The notes under the pieces: generated by a model | Databases searched by the model: none | The model's input: only the letters and a program-made list of their open reading frames with translations | What the model was told of the DNA's origin: nothing | Position numbers and translations under genes: made by a program | In this document: piece by piece, positions 1 to 10,143 of the stretch | How the letters are laid out: each line of letters opens with the position of its first letter | Position numbering within the stretch: the stretch's first letter is position 1 | DNA from: an uncultured Acidimicrobiales bacterium | Lineage (GTDB): Bacteria > Actinomycetota > Acidimicrobiia > Acidimicrobiales > SZUA-35 | NCBI GenBank assembly: GCA_938009905.1 | Contig: CALLGK010000021.1 | Coordinates: 1-62,159 of the forward strand | Reading direction: 5' to 3' | DNA length: 62,159 nucleotides

Positions 1-1
1 C

Positions 2-745
2 GGCGGCAACTCGCACTATCCGCTCGACATTGAGCGATCGGACGTCCTTGCCGAGCGCGACATTCACTACGTCGACGTCGGCACAAGCGGCGGTGTCTTC
101 GGCCTCGAGCGGGGCTACTGCCTCATGATCGGCGGCGACGACGAGACGGTCGGTCGGCTCGATCCCATCTTCAAGGCACTGGCTCCCGGCGTTGAAGCCG
201 CCGGCCGCACGCCGGGTCGAGATGGCGATCTTGCTCAGTCAGAGCAGGGCTATCTGCACTGTGGCCCTGCTGGCGCTGGGCACTTCGTCAAGATGGTTCA
301 CAACGGCATCGAATACGCCATCATGCAGGCCTACGCCGAGGGCTTTGGGCTGCTCGACCGGGCAAACATCGGCGATCAGAGCCGTGAGATCGACGCTGAA
401 ACGGCCCCGCTCGGCGATCCTCGCCTGTTCCAATACGACATCGACGTGCCCGAGGTGGCCGAAGTGTGGCGCCGTGGCAGCGTGATCGGCTCGTGGTTGC
501 TCGATCTCACCGCGATCGCGATGAACCGAGATCCGCAGCTCGACGCGTTTGAGGGTCGGGTGTCTGACTCGGGCGAAGGACGATGGACCGTCCTGGCGGC
601 CGTCGAATCGGGCTCGCCGGTGCCAACGATCGCCGATGCGTTGTTCAGCCGCTTCTCCTCGCGTGACAACGCCACCTACGGCAACAAGGTGTTGTCAGCG
701 ATGCGATCAGAGTTCGGCGGTCACCACGAGAAGAAGGCCGACTGA
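2..745 (+). CDS. gnd: 6-phosphogluconate dehydrogenase (decarboxylating), 5' truncated by window edge
   Basis: Frame is open from base 2 (GGNSHYPLDIERSDVLAERDIHYVDVGTSGGVFGLERGYCLMIGG...), with 6PGDH motifs GTSGGVFG and GAGHFVKMVHNGIEY; followed by zwf. Confidence 0.93.
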   Translation, partial: GGNSHYPLDIERSDVLAERDIHYVDVGTSGGVFGLERGYCLMIGGDDETVGRLDPIFKALAPGVEAAGRTPGRDGDLAQSEQGYLHCGPAGAGHFVKMVHNGIEYAIMQAYAEGFGLLDRANIGDQSREIDAETAPLGDPRLFQYDIDVPEVAEVWRRGSVIGSWLLDLTAIAMNRDPQLDAFEGRVSDSGEGRWTVLAAVESGSPVPTIADALFSRFSSRDNATYGNKVLSAMRSEFGGHHEKKAD

Positions 746-2106
746 TGGGCACGCCCGTTCAAGCCGATGCGCTCGTGATGTTTGGGATCACGGGCGACCT
801 CGCCCGCAAGAAGCTCTTTAGCTCGCTCTACAAGCTTGAACTCGACGAGATGCTGCACTGCCCGGTCATCGGCGTCGCATCATCTGACTGGACAACAGAA
901 GAGCTCGTCGAGAACGCCAGAACAGCACTCGAAACCGCAGGGCTCGACATCGACGACGAGGTGTTCGGTCGGCTTGCGGCCCGGTTCGACTACGTGTCTG
1001 GCAACTACAAAGAGCCGGCCACGTTTGAGCGAGTCGCCGCCAAGGTTGGCGACGCCAAGATGCCGGTGTGTTACCTGGCGATCCCGCCATTCTTGTTCTC
1101 GACCGTGACCGACGGGCTTGGGGCCACGGGGCTTAACCGCGGTCGGGTCGTGCTCGAAAAGCCATTCGGACGAGACCTCGAGTCGAGTCGAGAGCTCGAC
1201 ACCGCGGTGCGGGCTCACTACCCAGAAGATCGTGTCTACCGGATCGATCACTTTCTGGGGAAGGAGCCGGTGCTCAACATCTTGGTGTTCCGGTTCGCCA
1301 ACTCGATCCTCGAGCCCCTCTGGAATCGGCGCCACATCGCGTCGGTCACCATCAACATGTACGAAGACTTCGGTCTCGAGGGGCGGGGCAAGTTCTACGA
1401 CGAGGTCGGTGCGCTGCGCGACGTGGTGCAAAACCACCTGTTGCAGATCCTGGCACTTTTGGCGATGGAACCACCGGTGTCTGACGATGCCGACTCGATG
1501 AGTGACGAGGTCGTCAAGGTGTTGCGGTCGATCAAGCCGATCGATCCGAGCACGGTCTATCGGGCTCAGTACAACGGGTATCGAGATGAAGAAGGCGTCG
1601 CAGACGACTCGGATGCCGAAACCTATGTCTCGCTCGAATGTGAAATCGACTCGTGGCGCTGGGCCGGTGTGCCGTGGCGGATCCGAGCCGGCAAGGCACT
1701 CGACCAGACCATGACCGAAGCGGTTGTCGAGTTCACCTGCCCACCTCGTCTCATGTTCAGCGATGCCGAGCACCGGCCCGAGCCGAATCGCTTGCGGTTC
1801 TTGCTGAAGCCAAACGACGTGATTGAGTTTGAGATGCAGGCGAAGAAGCCCGGCGAGAATCTCGTCAGTGAGCGGGTCGACCTGCAGGTTGACCATCACG
1901 GGATGGAGTTCGGACCGAGCCCGTATCACCGCCTGCTCGGTGACGCGATCGAGGGCGATCGTCGGCTGTTTGCACGTGGTGATCAAGTTGACGTTGCGTG
2001 GGAGATCGTGCAGCCGGTGCTCGACAGCCCCAACCCAGTTGCGATGTACGACTACGGAAGCCCTGCTCCCGACCTGCCTGCCGCTGATGGCACCGGTCGT
2101 CTCTGA
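745..2106 (+). CDS. zwf: glucose-6-phosphate 1-dehydrogenase
   Basis: FGITGDLARKKLFSSLYKL, RIDHFLGKEPVLNILVFRFAN; overlaps the gnd stop. Confidence 0.97.
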   Translation: MGTPVQADALVMFGITGDLARKKLFSSLYKLELDEMLHCPVIGVASSDWTTEELVENARTALETAGLDIDDEVFGRLAARFDYVSGNYKEPATFERVAAKVGDAKMPVCYLAIPPFLFSTVTDGLGATGLNRGRVVLEKPFGRDLESSRELDTAVRAHYPEDRVYRIDHFLGKEPVLNILVFRFANSILEPLWNRRHIASVTINMYEDFGLEGRGKFYDEVGALRDVVQNHLLQILALLAMEPPVSDDADSMSDEVVKVLRSIKPIDPSTVYRAQYNGYRDEEGVADDSDAETYVSLECEIDSWRWAGVPWRIRAGKALDQTMTEAVVEFTCPPRLMFSDAEHRPEPNRLRFLLKPNDVIEFEMQAKKPGENLVSERVDLQVDHHGMEFGPSPYHRLLGDAIEGDRRLFARGDQVDVAWEIVQPVLDSPNPVAMYDYGSPAPDLPAADGTGRL

Positions 2107-2993
2107 TGGCGCATCGCGTTGTCGCCATCGATCTTGGTGGCACCAACATTCGAGCTGCGCTTGTTGAGGCAGACGGCGACATTGTCAAGCGTGAGCGTCG
2201 ACCGACGCCACGCGGCGATGCCACCCCGATGGCCCTCGTCGAGATGGTCCGAGAGATGGCGGAGGACACAGACGTCGACAAGGCGGTCATCGGGCTGCCG
2301 GGAGTGATCGACCACGAGAAAGAAACGTTGGTGAGTGCACCGAATCTGGTGCAGGAGTGGGTGCCGCTACTGAGCGATGCGTGGCTCACCCGCCAGACCG
2401 GTCTTGCCGTGAGCCTCGCCAACGATGCTGACCTTGCCGCTGTTGGCGAAGCAACGTTTGGCGCCGGCAGCGATGCTCGAGACGTCGTCTACGTCACCAT
2501 CTCGACCGGCATTGGTGCCGGAATCGTCTTGGGTAACCGGCTCATGCGTGGCCGCTACTCGGGAGGCGAAATCGGCCACACCGTGGTCGACCGAGCGCTC
2601 ACGCTTGGCGGCGCAGACGGCACCGTGGAGGGGCTCGGTTCTGGAACCGCCATCGGCCGAGCCGCGACGGGCGCTGGTATTGACGCGCAGGGCGCTGAGC
2701 TCACCGAACTCGTGCGAAGCGGCGATCCTCAAACAGTTGCGGTGTTTCGTGAGGCGATCCAGAGCGCCGCGCTCGGCGTCGTCAACCTGTGCTGGTTGGT
2801 GTCTCCCCAAACCGTCGTGATCGGCGGAGGGGTCGGCATGAATGGCGACCTCGTGCTGCCGATCGTGCGGGAACTCGTTGAACGTGAGGGGCCGGCGATC
2901 GAACCGATCAAGGTTGTGAACGCTGCGCTCGGTGACGACGCAGGGTTGGTCGGCGCCGCTGCCTGGTGGGAGGCTGTTGGCCGAAGTGGCTGA
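2106..2993 (+). CDS. ROK-family glucokinase
   Basis: AIDLGGTNIRAALV N-terminus, ISTGIGAGIVLGNRLMRGRYSGGEIGH; located in a pentose-phosphate cluster. Confidence 0.9.
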   Translation: MAHRVVAIDLGGTNIRAALVEADGDIVKRERRPTPRGDATPMALVEMVREMAEDTDVDKAVIGLPGVIDHEKETLVSAPNLVQEWVPLLSDAWLTRQTGLAVSLANDADLAAVGEATFGAGSDARDVVYVTISTGIGAGIVLGNRLMRGRYSGGEIGHTVVDRALTLGGADGTVEGLGSGTAIGRAATGAGIDAQGAELTELVRSGDPQTVAVFREAIQSAALGVVNLCWLVSPQTVVIGGGVGMNGDLVLPIVRELVEREGPAIEPIKVVNAALGDDAGLVGAAAWWEAVGRSG

Positions 2994-3681
2994 CCAATCC
3001 CGTCCCCGAGCTGAATTTCTCGAGCCTCATCGGTGGGCCAGGCGCGCCGCCGACCTTCTGGCGATGGGCATCACCACCGCGGTGCAAAACCGAGGCACAT
3101 GCGTTGTGGCCCTCAGCGGTGGGTCGACACCAGCACCGGTCTTTCAGGAGCTGTCGAAGCGAGCGTTGCCATGGACCGATGTGGTGTTCACCCAAGTCGA
3201 CGAACGCTTGGCTCCTCTGGGAACATCGGAACGAAACCTGACGGCCCAGCTCGATGCACTGGGCGATCTGCCTTCGCGTTGGATCCCGTTGCCGGTCAGT
3301 GAGCCCATCGGCACGCCCGAGCCGGCCGACCTCACGACGTTCGTTGACGAACTCGAGAGCGTTTCGGGTCGGCCGTTTGCCATCGATGTCATGCATCTCG
3401 GCCTTGGTGATGACGGCCATACCGCCTCGCTCGTGCCCGGTGATCCCATCGTTGATGAGGTCACCGCCAGCGTCGGTGTCACGGCTGACTACCGCGGTAC
3501 CCGTCGGCTCACGATGACCCGCCCCGCCATCGACCGTGCCGGGTTAGTGGTGTGGCTCGTGGCTGGCGAGAACAAGGCTGGCCCTATCGCCCAGCTCCTC
3601 GCCGGCGATCCTGCGATTCCCGCCGGTCTCGTCCGACCCTACGAATCGGTCATCATCGCCGACACAGCCGCCCGCCCCTGA
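2986..3681 (+). CDS. pgl: 6-phosphogluconolactonase
   Basis: VVALSGGSTPAPVFQEL, VDERLAPLGTSERN, LGLGDDGHTASLVPG; in-frame GTG at 2986 overlaps the upstream stop (listed ORF begins at 2932). Confidence 0.92.
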   Translation: MADQSRPRAEFLEPHRWARRAADLLAMGITTAVQNRGTCVVALSGGSTPAPVFQELSKRALPWTDVVFTQVDERLAPLGTSERNLTAQLDALGDLPSRWIPLPVSEPIGTPEPADLTTFVDELESVSGRPFAIDVMHLGLGDDGHTASLVPGDPIVDEVTASVGVTADYRGTRRLTMTRPAIDRAGLVVWLVAGENKAGPIAQLLAGDPAIPAGLVRPYESVIIADTAARP

Positions 3682-3696
3682 CAGCCGCCCGCGCCG

Positions 3697-3926
3697 GAAG
3701 TTGCGTGCATGAGGCCGTCTGGGAATGGTTTGGTGCACGCAAGTTCGTGCGAGCCGTGAAGTTGCGTGCGTTAGGCCATCTGGGGACGGTTTGGTGCACG
3801 CAAGTTCGGACCTGTGAAGTTGCGTGCATGAGGCCGTCTGGGAATGGTTTGGTGCACGCAGGTTCGTGCGAGCCGTGAAGTTGCGTGCGTTGGGCAATGT
3901 GGGGACGGTTTGGTGCACGCATGTTC
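3697..3926. repeat. Four 50-bp hairpin-forming repeat units (3697-3746, 3758-3807, 3816-3865, 3877-3926) arranged A-B-A-B'
   Basis: Each unit is GAAGTTGCGTGC...(G/A)TGCACGC(A)NGTTC with imperfect inverted ends; units 1/3 and 2/4 are each exactly 119 bp apart. Confidence 0.95.
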
Positions 3927-3962
3927 GGGGGAGTGGTGAGGGAGCGTGTGCCGGGGCGAGGG

Positions 3963-4526
3963 TTATGGGCGGTTGCGGATGGCGGCGTGTCGGTCCCAGA
4001 ACGCTGCCGCTGCGTCGTAGGCCGCCGGGTCAAGGTCGAACCCTGAGCCTCCCTGGTCGCGGCCAAGGGCGTTGCGCATCTGGGTGATCGGTGGCATGGG
4101 TGGCTCCACCGGCTCGAGGGTGCCGATGATCGAGACGATGCCCCAGTCGCACTCTGGTACGTCTTGCTCGCCCTCGAAGTCTGCCGCTTCGGCAACGAGC
4201 TGTTCGTAGCTGTAGAGGATGACGTCAAGCCATGCTGCGTGCGGAGCGTTGATGCCTTCGAACCAGCGTTCAAGCACCGGACGTTCGCCTTCACGCCTCG
4301 CTACGTAGCCAGACCGAAGAGCAGCAGCATTGTCGTCGGTGATGCCCGCGAACGCCGCCCGTGTCGGGGTGTCGTTGGCGATGAACAGGTGCTTGCAGAA
4401 CGGCGCATAGCCATCGACGAGCGGACCACCGGCTGCGTTGCAGCGGGCGACTAGCTCGTCAGGGGAGAGGCCTTCAACGCGGGTGCTGGCATCGGGTTCC
4501 CAGTTGCGTAGAGCAAAGGTCGTCAT
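3963..4526 (-). CDS. DUF3228-like protein
   Basis: MTTFALRNWEPDA... NxxDTPTRAAFAGI...; internal ATG chosen over the 4607 start. Confidence 0.65.
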   Translation of the reverse strand: MTTFALRNWEPDASTRVEGLSPDELVARCNAAGGPLVDGYAPFCKHLFIANDTPTRAAFAGITDDNAAALRSGYVARREGERPVLERWFEGINAPHAAWLDVILYSYEQLVAEAADFEGEQDVPECDWGIVSIIGTLEPVEPPMPPITQMRNALGRDQGGSGFDLDPAAYDAAAAFWDRHAAIRNRP

Positions 4527-4618
4527 GGCAATGCGCATCAGCAGAACGTACCGGGCGGCTGTGAGCAGGCGAACGACTGGTTCGTGGGGCGAGCAAGCGC
4601 CATACACTCGTCATCACT

Positions 4619-6040
4619 GTGTCTGAGCCGAAGAAATACCGCATCACCACCCACGGGTGTCAGATGAACGAGCACGACTCCGAGCGCATCGCCGGGCTGC
4701 TCGAGGCCGATGGGTATGTCCCAACCGACTCAGACGACGATGCCGATGTGATCGTGCTGAACACCTGCTGCATTCGAGAGAACGCCGACAACAAGCTCTA
4801 CGGCGCCCTCGGCAATCTGAAGGCTCGCAAGACCGAGAACCCAGACGTGCAACTTGTCGTCGGTGGCTGCCTGGCTCAGAAGGATCGCGAGATGATCCAG
4901 CAGCGGGCCGGCCACGTCGACGTGGTCTTCGGCACCCACAATGTGCATCGCGCAACCGAACTCATGAAGCTGGCCAAAGAAGGCGGGCCGGTCACCGAGA
5001 TTTGGGAAGAGGCTGCGCTTGATGAAGCGGAGGCATTCCCGTCAGCCCTCCCCGCCAAGCGAGACACCGACTACGGGGCCTGGCTCACGATTCAAATCGG
5101 CTGCGACAACTCCTGCGCCTTCTGCATCGTGCCATCGGTGCGGGGCAAGGAAATCTCTCGGCCAGTCGACGACATCGTGGCCGAAGCGCAGGGCCTGGCC
5201 GACCAGGGCGTGGTCGAGATCACGCTGCTCGGCCAAAACGTCAACTCGTATGGACGCGACCTCGCCATTGCCGCTCGGGCCGCCGGTGATGCCGATGTGC
5301 GCCTTCGCCCGATGTTCGGCGACCTGCTTCGCCAGATCGGCGACATCGATGGCATCCGACGAGTTCGCTACACCAGCCCTCACCCCAAAGACATGACGCC
5401 AGACGTGTTTGCGGCCATGGCCGAAACACCGACGGTTGTGCCTCACCTGCACTTCCCATTGCAGTCTGGGTCCGACAACGTCTTGAAGGCGATGCACCGG
5501 GGTTACACCGGCGAGCGCTACCTCGAGAAGCTGGCGCAGGCTCGTGAGACGATCGATGACCTGGCGGTCACCACCGACATCATCGTTGGCTTCCCGGGCG
5601 AAACAGAAGACGACTTCGAACGCACGCTCGAAGTGGCGGCCGCCGCCGAGTTCGACAACGCGTACACCTTCGTGTTCTCGCCCCGGGGAGGAACCGAGGC
5701 AGCCGAGATGGTCGACCAGTTCTGCGACCCTGAACAAGTCAAAGATCGCTTCGCTCGCCTTCGCACCGTCATCGAACGTTCGGCGATTGCTAAGCATCGC
5801 GCTCGGGTCGGTCGGGTTGAGGAAGTCGTCGTTGAGGGCCCGTCGAAGAAGAACCCAGACGTGCTCACCGGCCGCACCCAACAAAACAAGCTGGTCCACT
5901 TTGCGAGCGAACCGCTGCGCATCGGCACGTTTGCCAACGTCAGAGTGACCGACTCGGCCATGCAGTACCTGTTGGGCGAATTGGTCGAGGTCACCGCCAA
6001 GCCAAGGCACAAGACAAAGATCCCGCTGCTCAACGGGTGA
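4619..6040 (+). CDS. miaB: tRNA-2-methylthio-N6-dimethylallyladenosine synthase
   Basis: THGCQMNEHDSERIAG, radical-SAM CX3CX2C (GCDNSCAFCIVP), C-terminal TRAM-like region. Confidence 0.97.
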   Translation: MSEPKKYRITTHGCQMNEHDSERIAGLLEADGYVPTDSDDDADVIVLNTCCIRENADNKLYGALGNLKARKTENPDVQLVVGGCLAQKDREMIQQRAGHVDVVFGTHNVHRATELMKLAKEGGPVTEIWEEAALDEAEAFPSALPAKRDTDYGAWLTIQIGCDNSCAFCIVPSVRGKEISRPVDDIVAEAQGLADQGVVEITLLGQNVNSYGRDLAIAARAAGDADVRLRPMFGDLLRQIGDIDGIRRVRYTSPHPKDMTPDVFAAMAETPTVVPHLHFPLQSGSDNVLKAMHRGYTGERYLEKLAQARETIDDLAVTTDIIVGFPGETEDDFERTLEVAAAAEFDNAYTFVFSPRGGTEAAEMVDQFCDPEQVKDRFARLRTVIERSAIAKHRARVGRVEEVVVEGPSKKNPDVLTGRTQQNKLVHFASEPLRIGTFANVRVTDSAMQYLLGELVEVTAKPRHKTKIPLLNG

Positions 6041-6046
6041 CATCGG

Positions 6047-6829
6047 ATGAGTGGGCGCACGATCACACGGGCCGCCCTCCCTGCCATCCTCGTGATCCTC
6101 ACCGGTTGCACAGCGGGTCAGGGCGAGCCTGAGCGAGCGGCTACAACGACCTCTGTTTCCAGTCGAACCGTTGAAGGCTCCGCAACCTCGACTCCCGTCG
6201 TTGAGTCATCGGCTCCGGCCGAAGAGCGGGTGGAGGCCATCGAAATCAGTTCGCCACCACAGATCGTCGCGAACTACCCGTATGCGGGAACCATCGACGT
6301 CGTCGACGAGTGCTTGGTGTTCCGAACGCTCGATGGCGTCAACACCTATGCCATTGGACTGTCCTCGTTGCACAACCGCCTCGTCGAGAACGGCGAGATC
6401 CTGATACCGCTTCACCGCGTCACGCCAGGTGCTCAGGTGAAGTTTCGTGTTGCCGGCCACGTGGTGCCGCCGAGCGAGATTGTGTCGGACCCGCCGACGG
6501 GTTGTCCCGATGCGGTGCTCGCCATCAGCCAGGTCGCATTGCATGAAGATCAACCACTCGTGCCGACGCAGTTCGCCCGCATTGAAAAATGTGCGCACGT
6601 CCTGACCGGTGATGGCGACGGATGTGTGCTGACGGTTGTCTACCGAGGGTCTCGCTGGCTCGCCGATGAGGCTGCAGAGGTGGAACAGACCGACCTTGTC
6701 ATGGGTGCTGATCGGGTTGACGGTGTGCCCGCGGGCTGGGCGATCTGGGAAACCGATCGATCCAATGCAGTGGTACTGCAATTCGAGTCAGACCCAGCGA
6801 CGCGAATCGTCCTCGAGCGTCAGCCCTGA
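6047..6829 (+). CDS. putative lipoprotein of unknown function
   Basis: N-terminal signal with lipobox ILTGCTAG. Confidence 0.6.
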   Translation: MSGRTITRAALPAILVILTGCTAGQGEPERAATTTSVSSRTVEGSATSTPVVESSAPAEERVEAIEISSPPQIVANYPYAGTIDVVDECLVFRTLDGVNTYAIGLSSLHNRLVENGEILIPLHRVTPGAQVKFRVAGHVVPPSEIVSDPPTGCPDAVLAISQVALHEDQPLVPTQFARIEKCAHVLTGDGDGCVLTVVYRGSRWLADEAAEVEQTDLVMGADRVDGVPAGWAIWETDRSNAVVLQFESDPATRIVLERQP

Positions 6830-6847
6830 CGTCGTAAGCTCGGTCGC

Positions 6848-7669
6848 ATGGCCGACGCCGATGCAGCAGCGACCGACACCTACACCCACGGACATCACGA
6901 GAGCGTGCTTCGCAGCCACTCGTGGCGTACGGCGGAGAACTCGGCCGGCTACGTGCTCGGCCACCTCAAGCCGGGCCTCAGCATTCTCGACGTCGGCTGC
7001 GGCCCAGGCACCATCACGATCGACCTGGCCAAGCTCGTCGCCCCTGGCGAGGTGATCGGCATCGACGTTGGTGCTGACGTCATCGAACAGGCAAGGGCCA
7101 ATCAAGCAGAAGACGGCCAAACCAACGTGTTGTTCACCACCGGGAGCGGCTACGAGTTGGGGTACGCCGACAACAGCTTCGATGTGGTGCACGCCCATCA
7201 GGTTCTGCAACACGTTTCTGATCCCGTGGCGATGCTTCGTGAAATGGGCCGGGTGTGTCGGCCCGGTGGCATCGTCGCCGTTCGCGACGCCGACTATCTG
7301 GCCATGGCGTGGTGGCCAGCAGACCCCCGTCTCGATCGGTGGATGGAGATCTACCAGGCCGTGGCCAAGGGCAACGACGCAGAGCCAAACGCGGCTCGCC
7401 ATCTTGTCGACTGGGCCACCCAGGCGGGCTACACCGACATCACACCTTCAGCTGACACTTGGGTGTTCGCGACGCCAGAAGACCGACAGTGGTGGGGTGG
7501 GCTATGGGCCGAACGGGTTGTCTCGTCGTCGTTGGCCGAACAAGCCGTTGATCGCGGCGTTGCCTCTATGGAAGAGCTTCACCATGTGGGGGAGGGGTTC
7601 CGCGAGTGGGCCGTGCACCCCACAAGCTGGTTTGCCGTCGTGAATGGCGAACTGCTCATCCGTCCGTAG
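6848..7669 (+). CDS. class I SAM-dependent methyltransferase
   Basis: ILDVGCGPGTITIDLAKLV motif I, FDVVHAHQVLQHV. Confidence 0.9.
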   Translation: MADADAAATDTYTHGHHESVLRSHSWRTAENSAGYVLGHLKPGLSILDVGCGPGTITIDLAKLVAPGEVIGIDVGADVIEQARANQAEDGQTNVLFTTGSGYELGYADNSFDVVHAHQVLQHVSDPVAMLREMGRVCRPGGIVAVRDADYLAMAWWPADPRLDRWMEIYQAVAKGNDAEPNAARHLVDWATQAGYTDITPSADTWVFATPEDRQWWGGLWAERVVSSSLAEQAVDRGVASMEELHHVGEGFREWAVHPTSWFAVVNGELLIRP

Positions 7670-7709
7670 CCGCCTACTCACACGCCAACGGCCGATCTAG
7701 CCTTCAGCC

Positions 7710-8900
7710 GTGGAGGTTCGGCAAGAATCGGGGATTCAACACCGCTTGAGCCGGCGGTGGCTCGCGTGCATCGGCGCTGTGTTCGGCGCACTTGGCCTGT
7801 GGCTGGTTACGCAGGGGCCCGAGCCGACGGACGAAGCCGATTCTGAATCCGCCGCCGCTGAGGCTGCTGCCGAACCGTCAGATGCGCCGCGCCTGCGACC
7901 GGACATCGAGACCAATGCTGGCCCCACTCCACAGGTCAACATCTTGTGGCAACTCGGGTCGACCTCGCTGTACCCGACGCGTTCGGCCGACGACTCGACG
8001 ATCGGAATCGCAGACGGCCCCATCGATTCGTCCAACGTCGTGCTGGCCACGGGCAATCCGCTCACATTCCTCGACGTCTCAACCGGCGACACGGTGCCGA
8101 CGACCCTTCTTGCCTTCTGGCCGGTGATGCAGCACGACGACAAGCTCGTCGTCTACTCCACGAGAAACGGTCGTTTGGCGACCGTCGAGCTGGGAGAACC
8201 CTTCGGCTTCGTCACCCCGCTCAACAACGACGGCGCATTCTTGTTTCGGGCCGAACCGGGCCGGGAGCCAGGCACGGTCGTTGCCCTCTCCATCGACGAC
8301 AACGACGTGATGACCGCCCACACATTCGACATTGCGACGGGTGCGGAGCTGTCGCAGGAAGTTTCCGATTCGACGTTTCCGCTGGAAGATCGAATCGCGC
8401 TCGGGGGCGAGTTCCAAACTCCACGAACGGGTGGCGTCTTCCGATTCGAGGGCTCGGCGTCTATGAGGGTTGGCGACGGAGCCCTCGTGGCGCAGGGGGA
8501 TGGGTTCTTGCTCGTCGAGAGGTGCGACGACGCCCTGGTCTGCGATCTGTTCTGGCATGACTCAACAACGTTCGACGTGCTCGATCTGCCCATTCCTGAT
8601 GGAATCTCCGACGGCCGGGTCATCGGTGACGGCCAGTATCTGGTGTTCCGCTCCGACGACTCGTCGCGTGAGTCGCTCTTTGATCTGGAACGAGGCGGTG
8701 TGCTCGTGGAAGACGTCGACTATCAGAGCGTGTCGCTTGGGCCAGACGGGCGGCTCGCAACGTTCTCCGTTGGAGGATCACCTTTCATCATCGAACTCGA
8801 CACCCTTGTGCGCCACGACGTCGATGGCATCAACCTGCCAGAAGACGAGTGGCTCGTGCGCTTTCACCGCCCGTTGCTGATCGACATGCCCAATCGCTGA
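7710..8900 (+). CDS. single-TM anchored extracellular protein, tandem paralog 1
   Basis: GTG start; VRQESGIQHRL..RRW N-terminus, TM, shared block GGVFRFEG..GDGALVAQGDGFLLVERCDDALVCDLFW. Confidence 0.75.
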   Translation: MEVRQESGIQHRLSRRWLACIGAVFGALGLWLVTQGPEPTDEADSESAAAEAAAEPSDAPRLRPDIETNAGPTPQVNILWQLGSTSLYPTRSADDSTIGIADGPIDSSNVVLATGNPLTFLDVSTGDTVPTTLLAFWPVMQHDDKLVVYSTRNGRLATVELGEPFGFVTPLNNDGAFLFRAEPGREPGTVVALSIDDNDVMTAHTFDIATGAELSQEVSDSTFPLEDRIALGGEFQTPRTGGVFRFEGSASMRVGDGALVAQGDGFLLVERCDDALVCDLFWHDSTTFDVLDLPIPDGISDGRVIGDGQYLVFRSDDSSRESLFDLERGGVLVEDVDYQSVSLGPDGRLATFSVGGSPFIIELDTLVRHDVDGINLPEDEWLVRFHRPLLIDMPNR

Positions 8901-8962
8901 CGATCACCGGCTCGACTTGGCCTTGCGATCGCCAAGATGAGGTTCGATCTAGCCTCGATGGC

Positions 8963-10111
8963 GTGGACGTGCGGCAAGAGACTGGAATTCGTCACCGTCT
9001 GAACTGGCGCTGGCTTGTGCTGGCGGCGGTTGCCATTGGCGGCCTCGTTGCGTGGTCGATCGCAAGCTCGCAGCGGTCGTCGCCAGACAACGCCGTGCCG
9101 CCAACCACTGCCACGGAGACTACGACGAGCTCGAGTGCACCAACGTCAATCACGACGCCAACCTCATCGACCGTGGCAGAAGCATCGACGACGCAACCCG
9201 CCCCCTCCGAGTTGCGGCTTCGCGGTGGCCTGTTCGACGCAACAAACGTGTGGCTCGCATCTGGCGACCCGTTGACGTTCCTCGATATCGGCACGGGCGC
9301 CGTCGTCGCGACCGAGCTAAAGGGGTGGATCCCACTCATGCAGGTGGGCGACAGGCTGGCACTGTTTCATGCGCTTGACGGGTCGATGGGCACGATCGAC
9401 CTGAGCGCCGACCCGATCGCGGAGAGCCTCGTGGTGCTGCGACCGCCCGGTGTTTCGCTCTTTCGCCCCGAGCCAGTCCTGCGAGACGGCACCGTCGTGG
9501 TGCTGGGCAGTCGCCAACCAGACGACATCATCGAATTCACCTTCGACGTGGCAACCAGCTCGTTGATCAACGAAGAAGCCTCTGATCTCGGCATTCCATG
9601 GTTCGATCGGGTCGAGATCACCGGTGAGTTCCAGACGCCGGTTGCCGGCGGCGTCTACCAACTCGTTGACGGTTCATATCGTCAGGTCGGCCCGGGCGCT
9701 GTTGTCGCCCAAGGCGAGGGCCTACTGCTCGTACAGGAGTGCGACACGGAGTTGCGGTGCGAACTTGAGTGGCGAGACGCTGCAACACAACGTGTGCGGT
9801 CCCTGCCGATTCCCGAACCGATCTCTGATGGTCGAGTGCTACTCGGAGGAGACCTGCTGGCGTACCGGTCAACCGATCTGTGGAGCGAGTCGCTGTGGGA
9901 TCTGAGCAACGACTCGCTGCTGGTGGCGTCCGCTGACTACCTCACCATCACGGTGGAAGCCGACCAGCGCTTCGTTGCCTACGCAGACGATGGGATGCCC
10001 TATGTGTTTGATCGAGTCACGGGCGTCCGAAGTGGAGTCGAAGGAGGTGAGCCTCGGCTTCCCGACAGGTTCAACCGTCGACCACTTCTTGTGTCGATGC
10101 CCGACAGATAG
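8963..10111 (+). CDS. single-TM anchored extracellular protein, tandem paralog 2
   Basis: Start moved to GTG 8963 (VDVRQETGIRHRLNWRW aligns with paralog 1); GGVYQLVDG..GAVVAQGEGLLLVQECDTELRCELEW. Confidence 0.75.
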   Translation: MDVRQETGIRHRLNWRWLVLAAVAIGGLVAWSIASSQRSSPDNAVPPTTATETTTSSSAPTSITTPTSSTVAEASTTQPAPSELRLRGGLFDATNVWLASGDPLTFLDIGTGAVVATELKGWIPLMQVGDRLALFHALDGSMGTIDLSADPIAESLVVLRPPGVSLFRPEPVLRDGTVVVLGSRQPDDIIEFTFDVATSSLINEEASDLGIPWFDRVEITGEFQTPVAGGVYQLVDGSYRQVGPGAVVAQGEGLLLVQECDTELRCELEWRDAATQRVRSLPIPEPISDGRVLLGGDLLAYRSTDLWSESLWDLSNDSLLVASADYLTITVEADQRFVAYADDGMPYVFDRVTGVRSGVEGGEPRLPDRFNRRPLLVSMPDR

Positions 10112-10143
10112 CGGCCAGACAGGTGCCCTAGGCTTGGGGAGCG

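Noticed and set aside
880-1986. 368-aa antisense ORF in zwf (and similar long antisense ORFs in miaB, hflX, dapE)
   Set aside because: Common in high-GC coding DNA; no recognisable domains and the sense genes are clear.
3697-3926. CRISPR array
   Set aside because: Only four units, spacers of 8-11 nt that are themselves repeated, no cas genes nearby.
3544-4294. Overlapping minus-strand ORFs (124 aa and 213 aa) with peptide repeats
   Set aside because: They are translations of the 50-bp hairpin repeats and of the antisense of pgl/DUF3228; no RBS or domain support.
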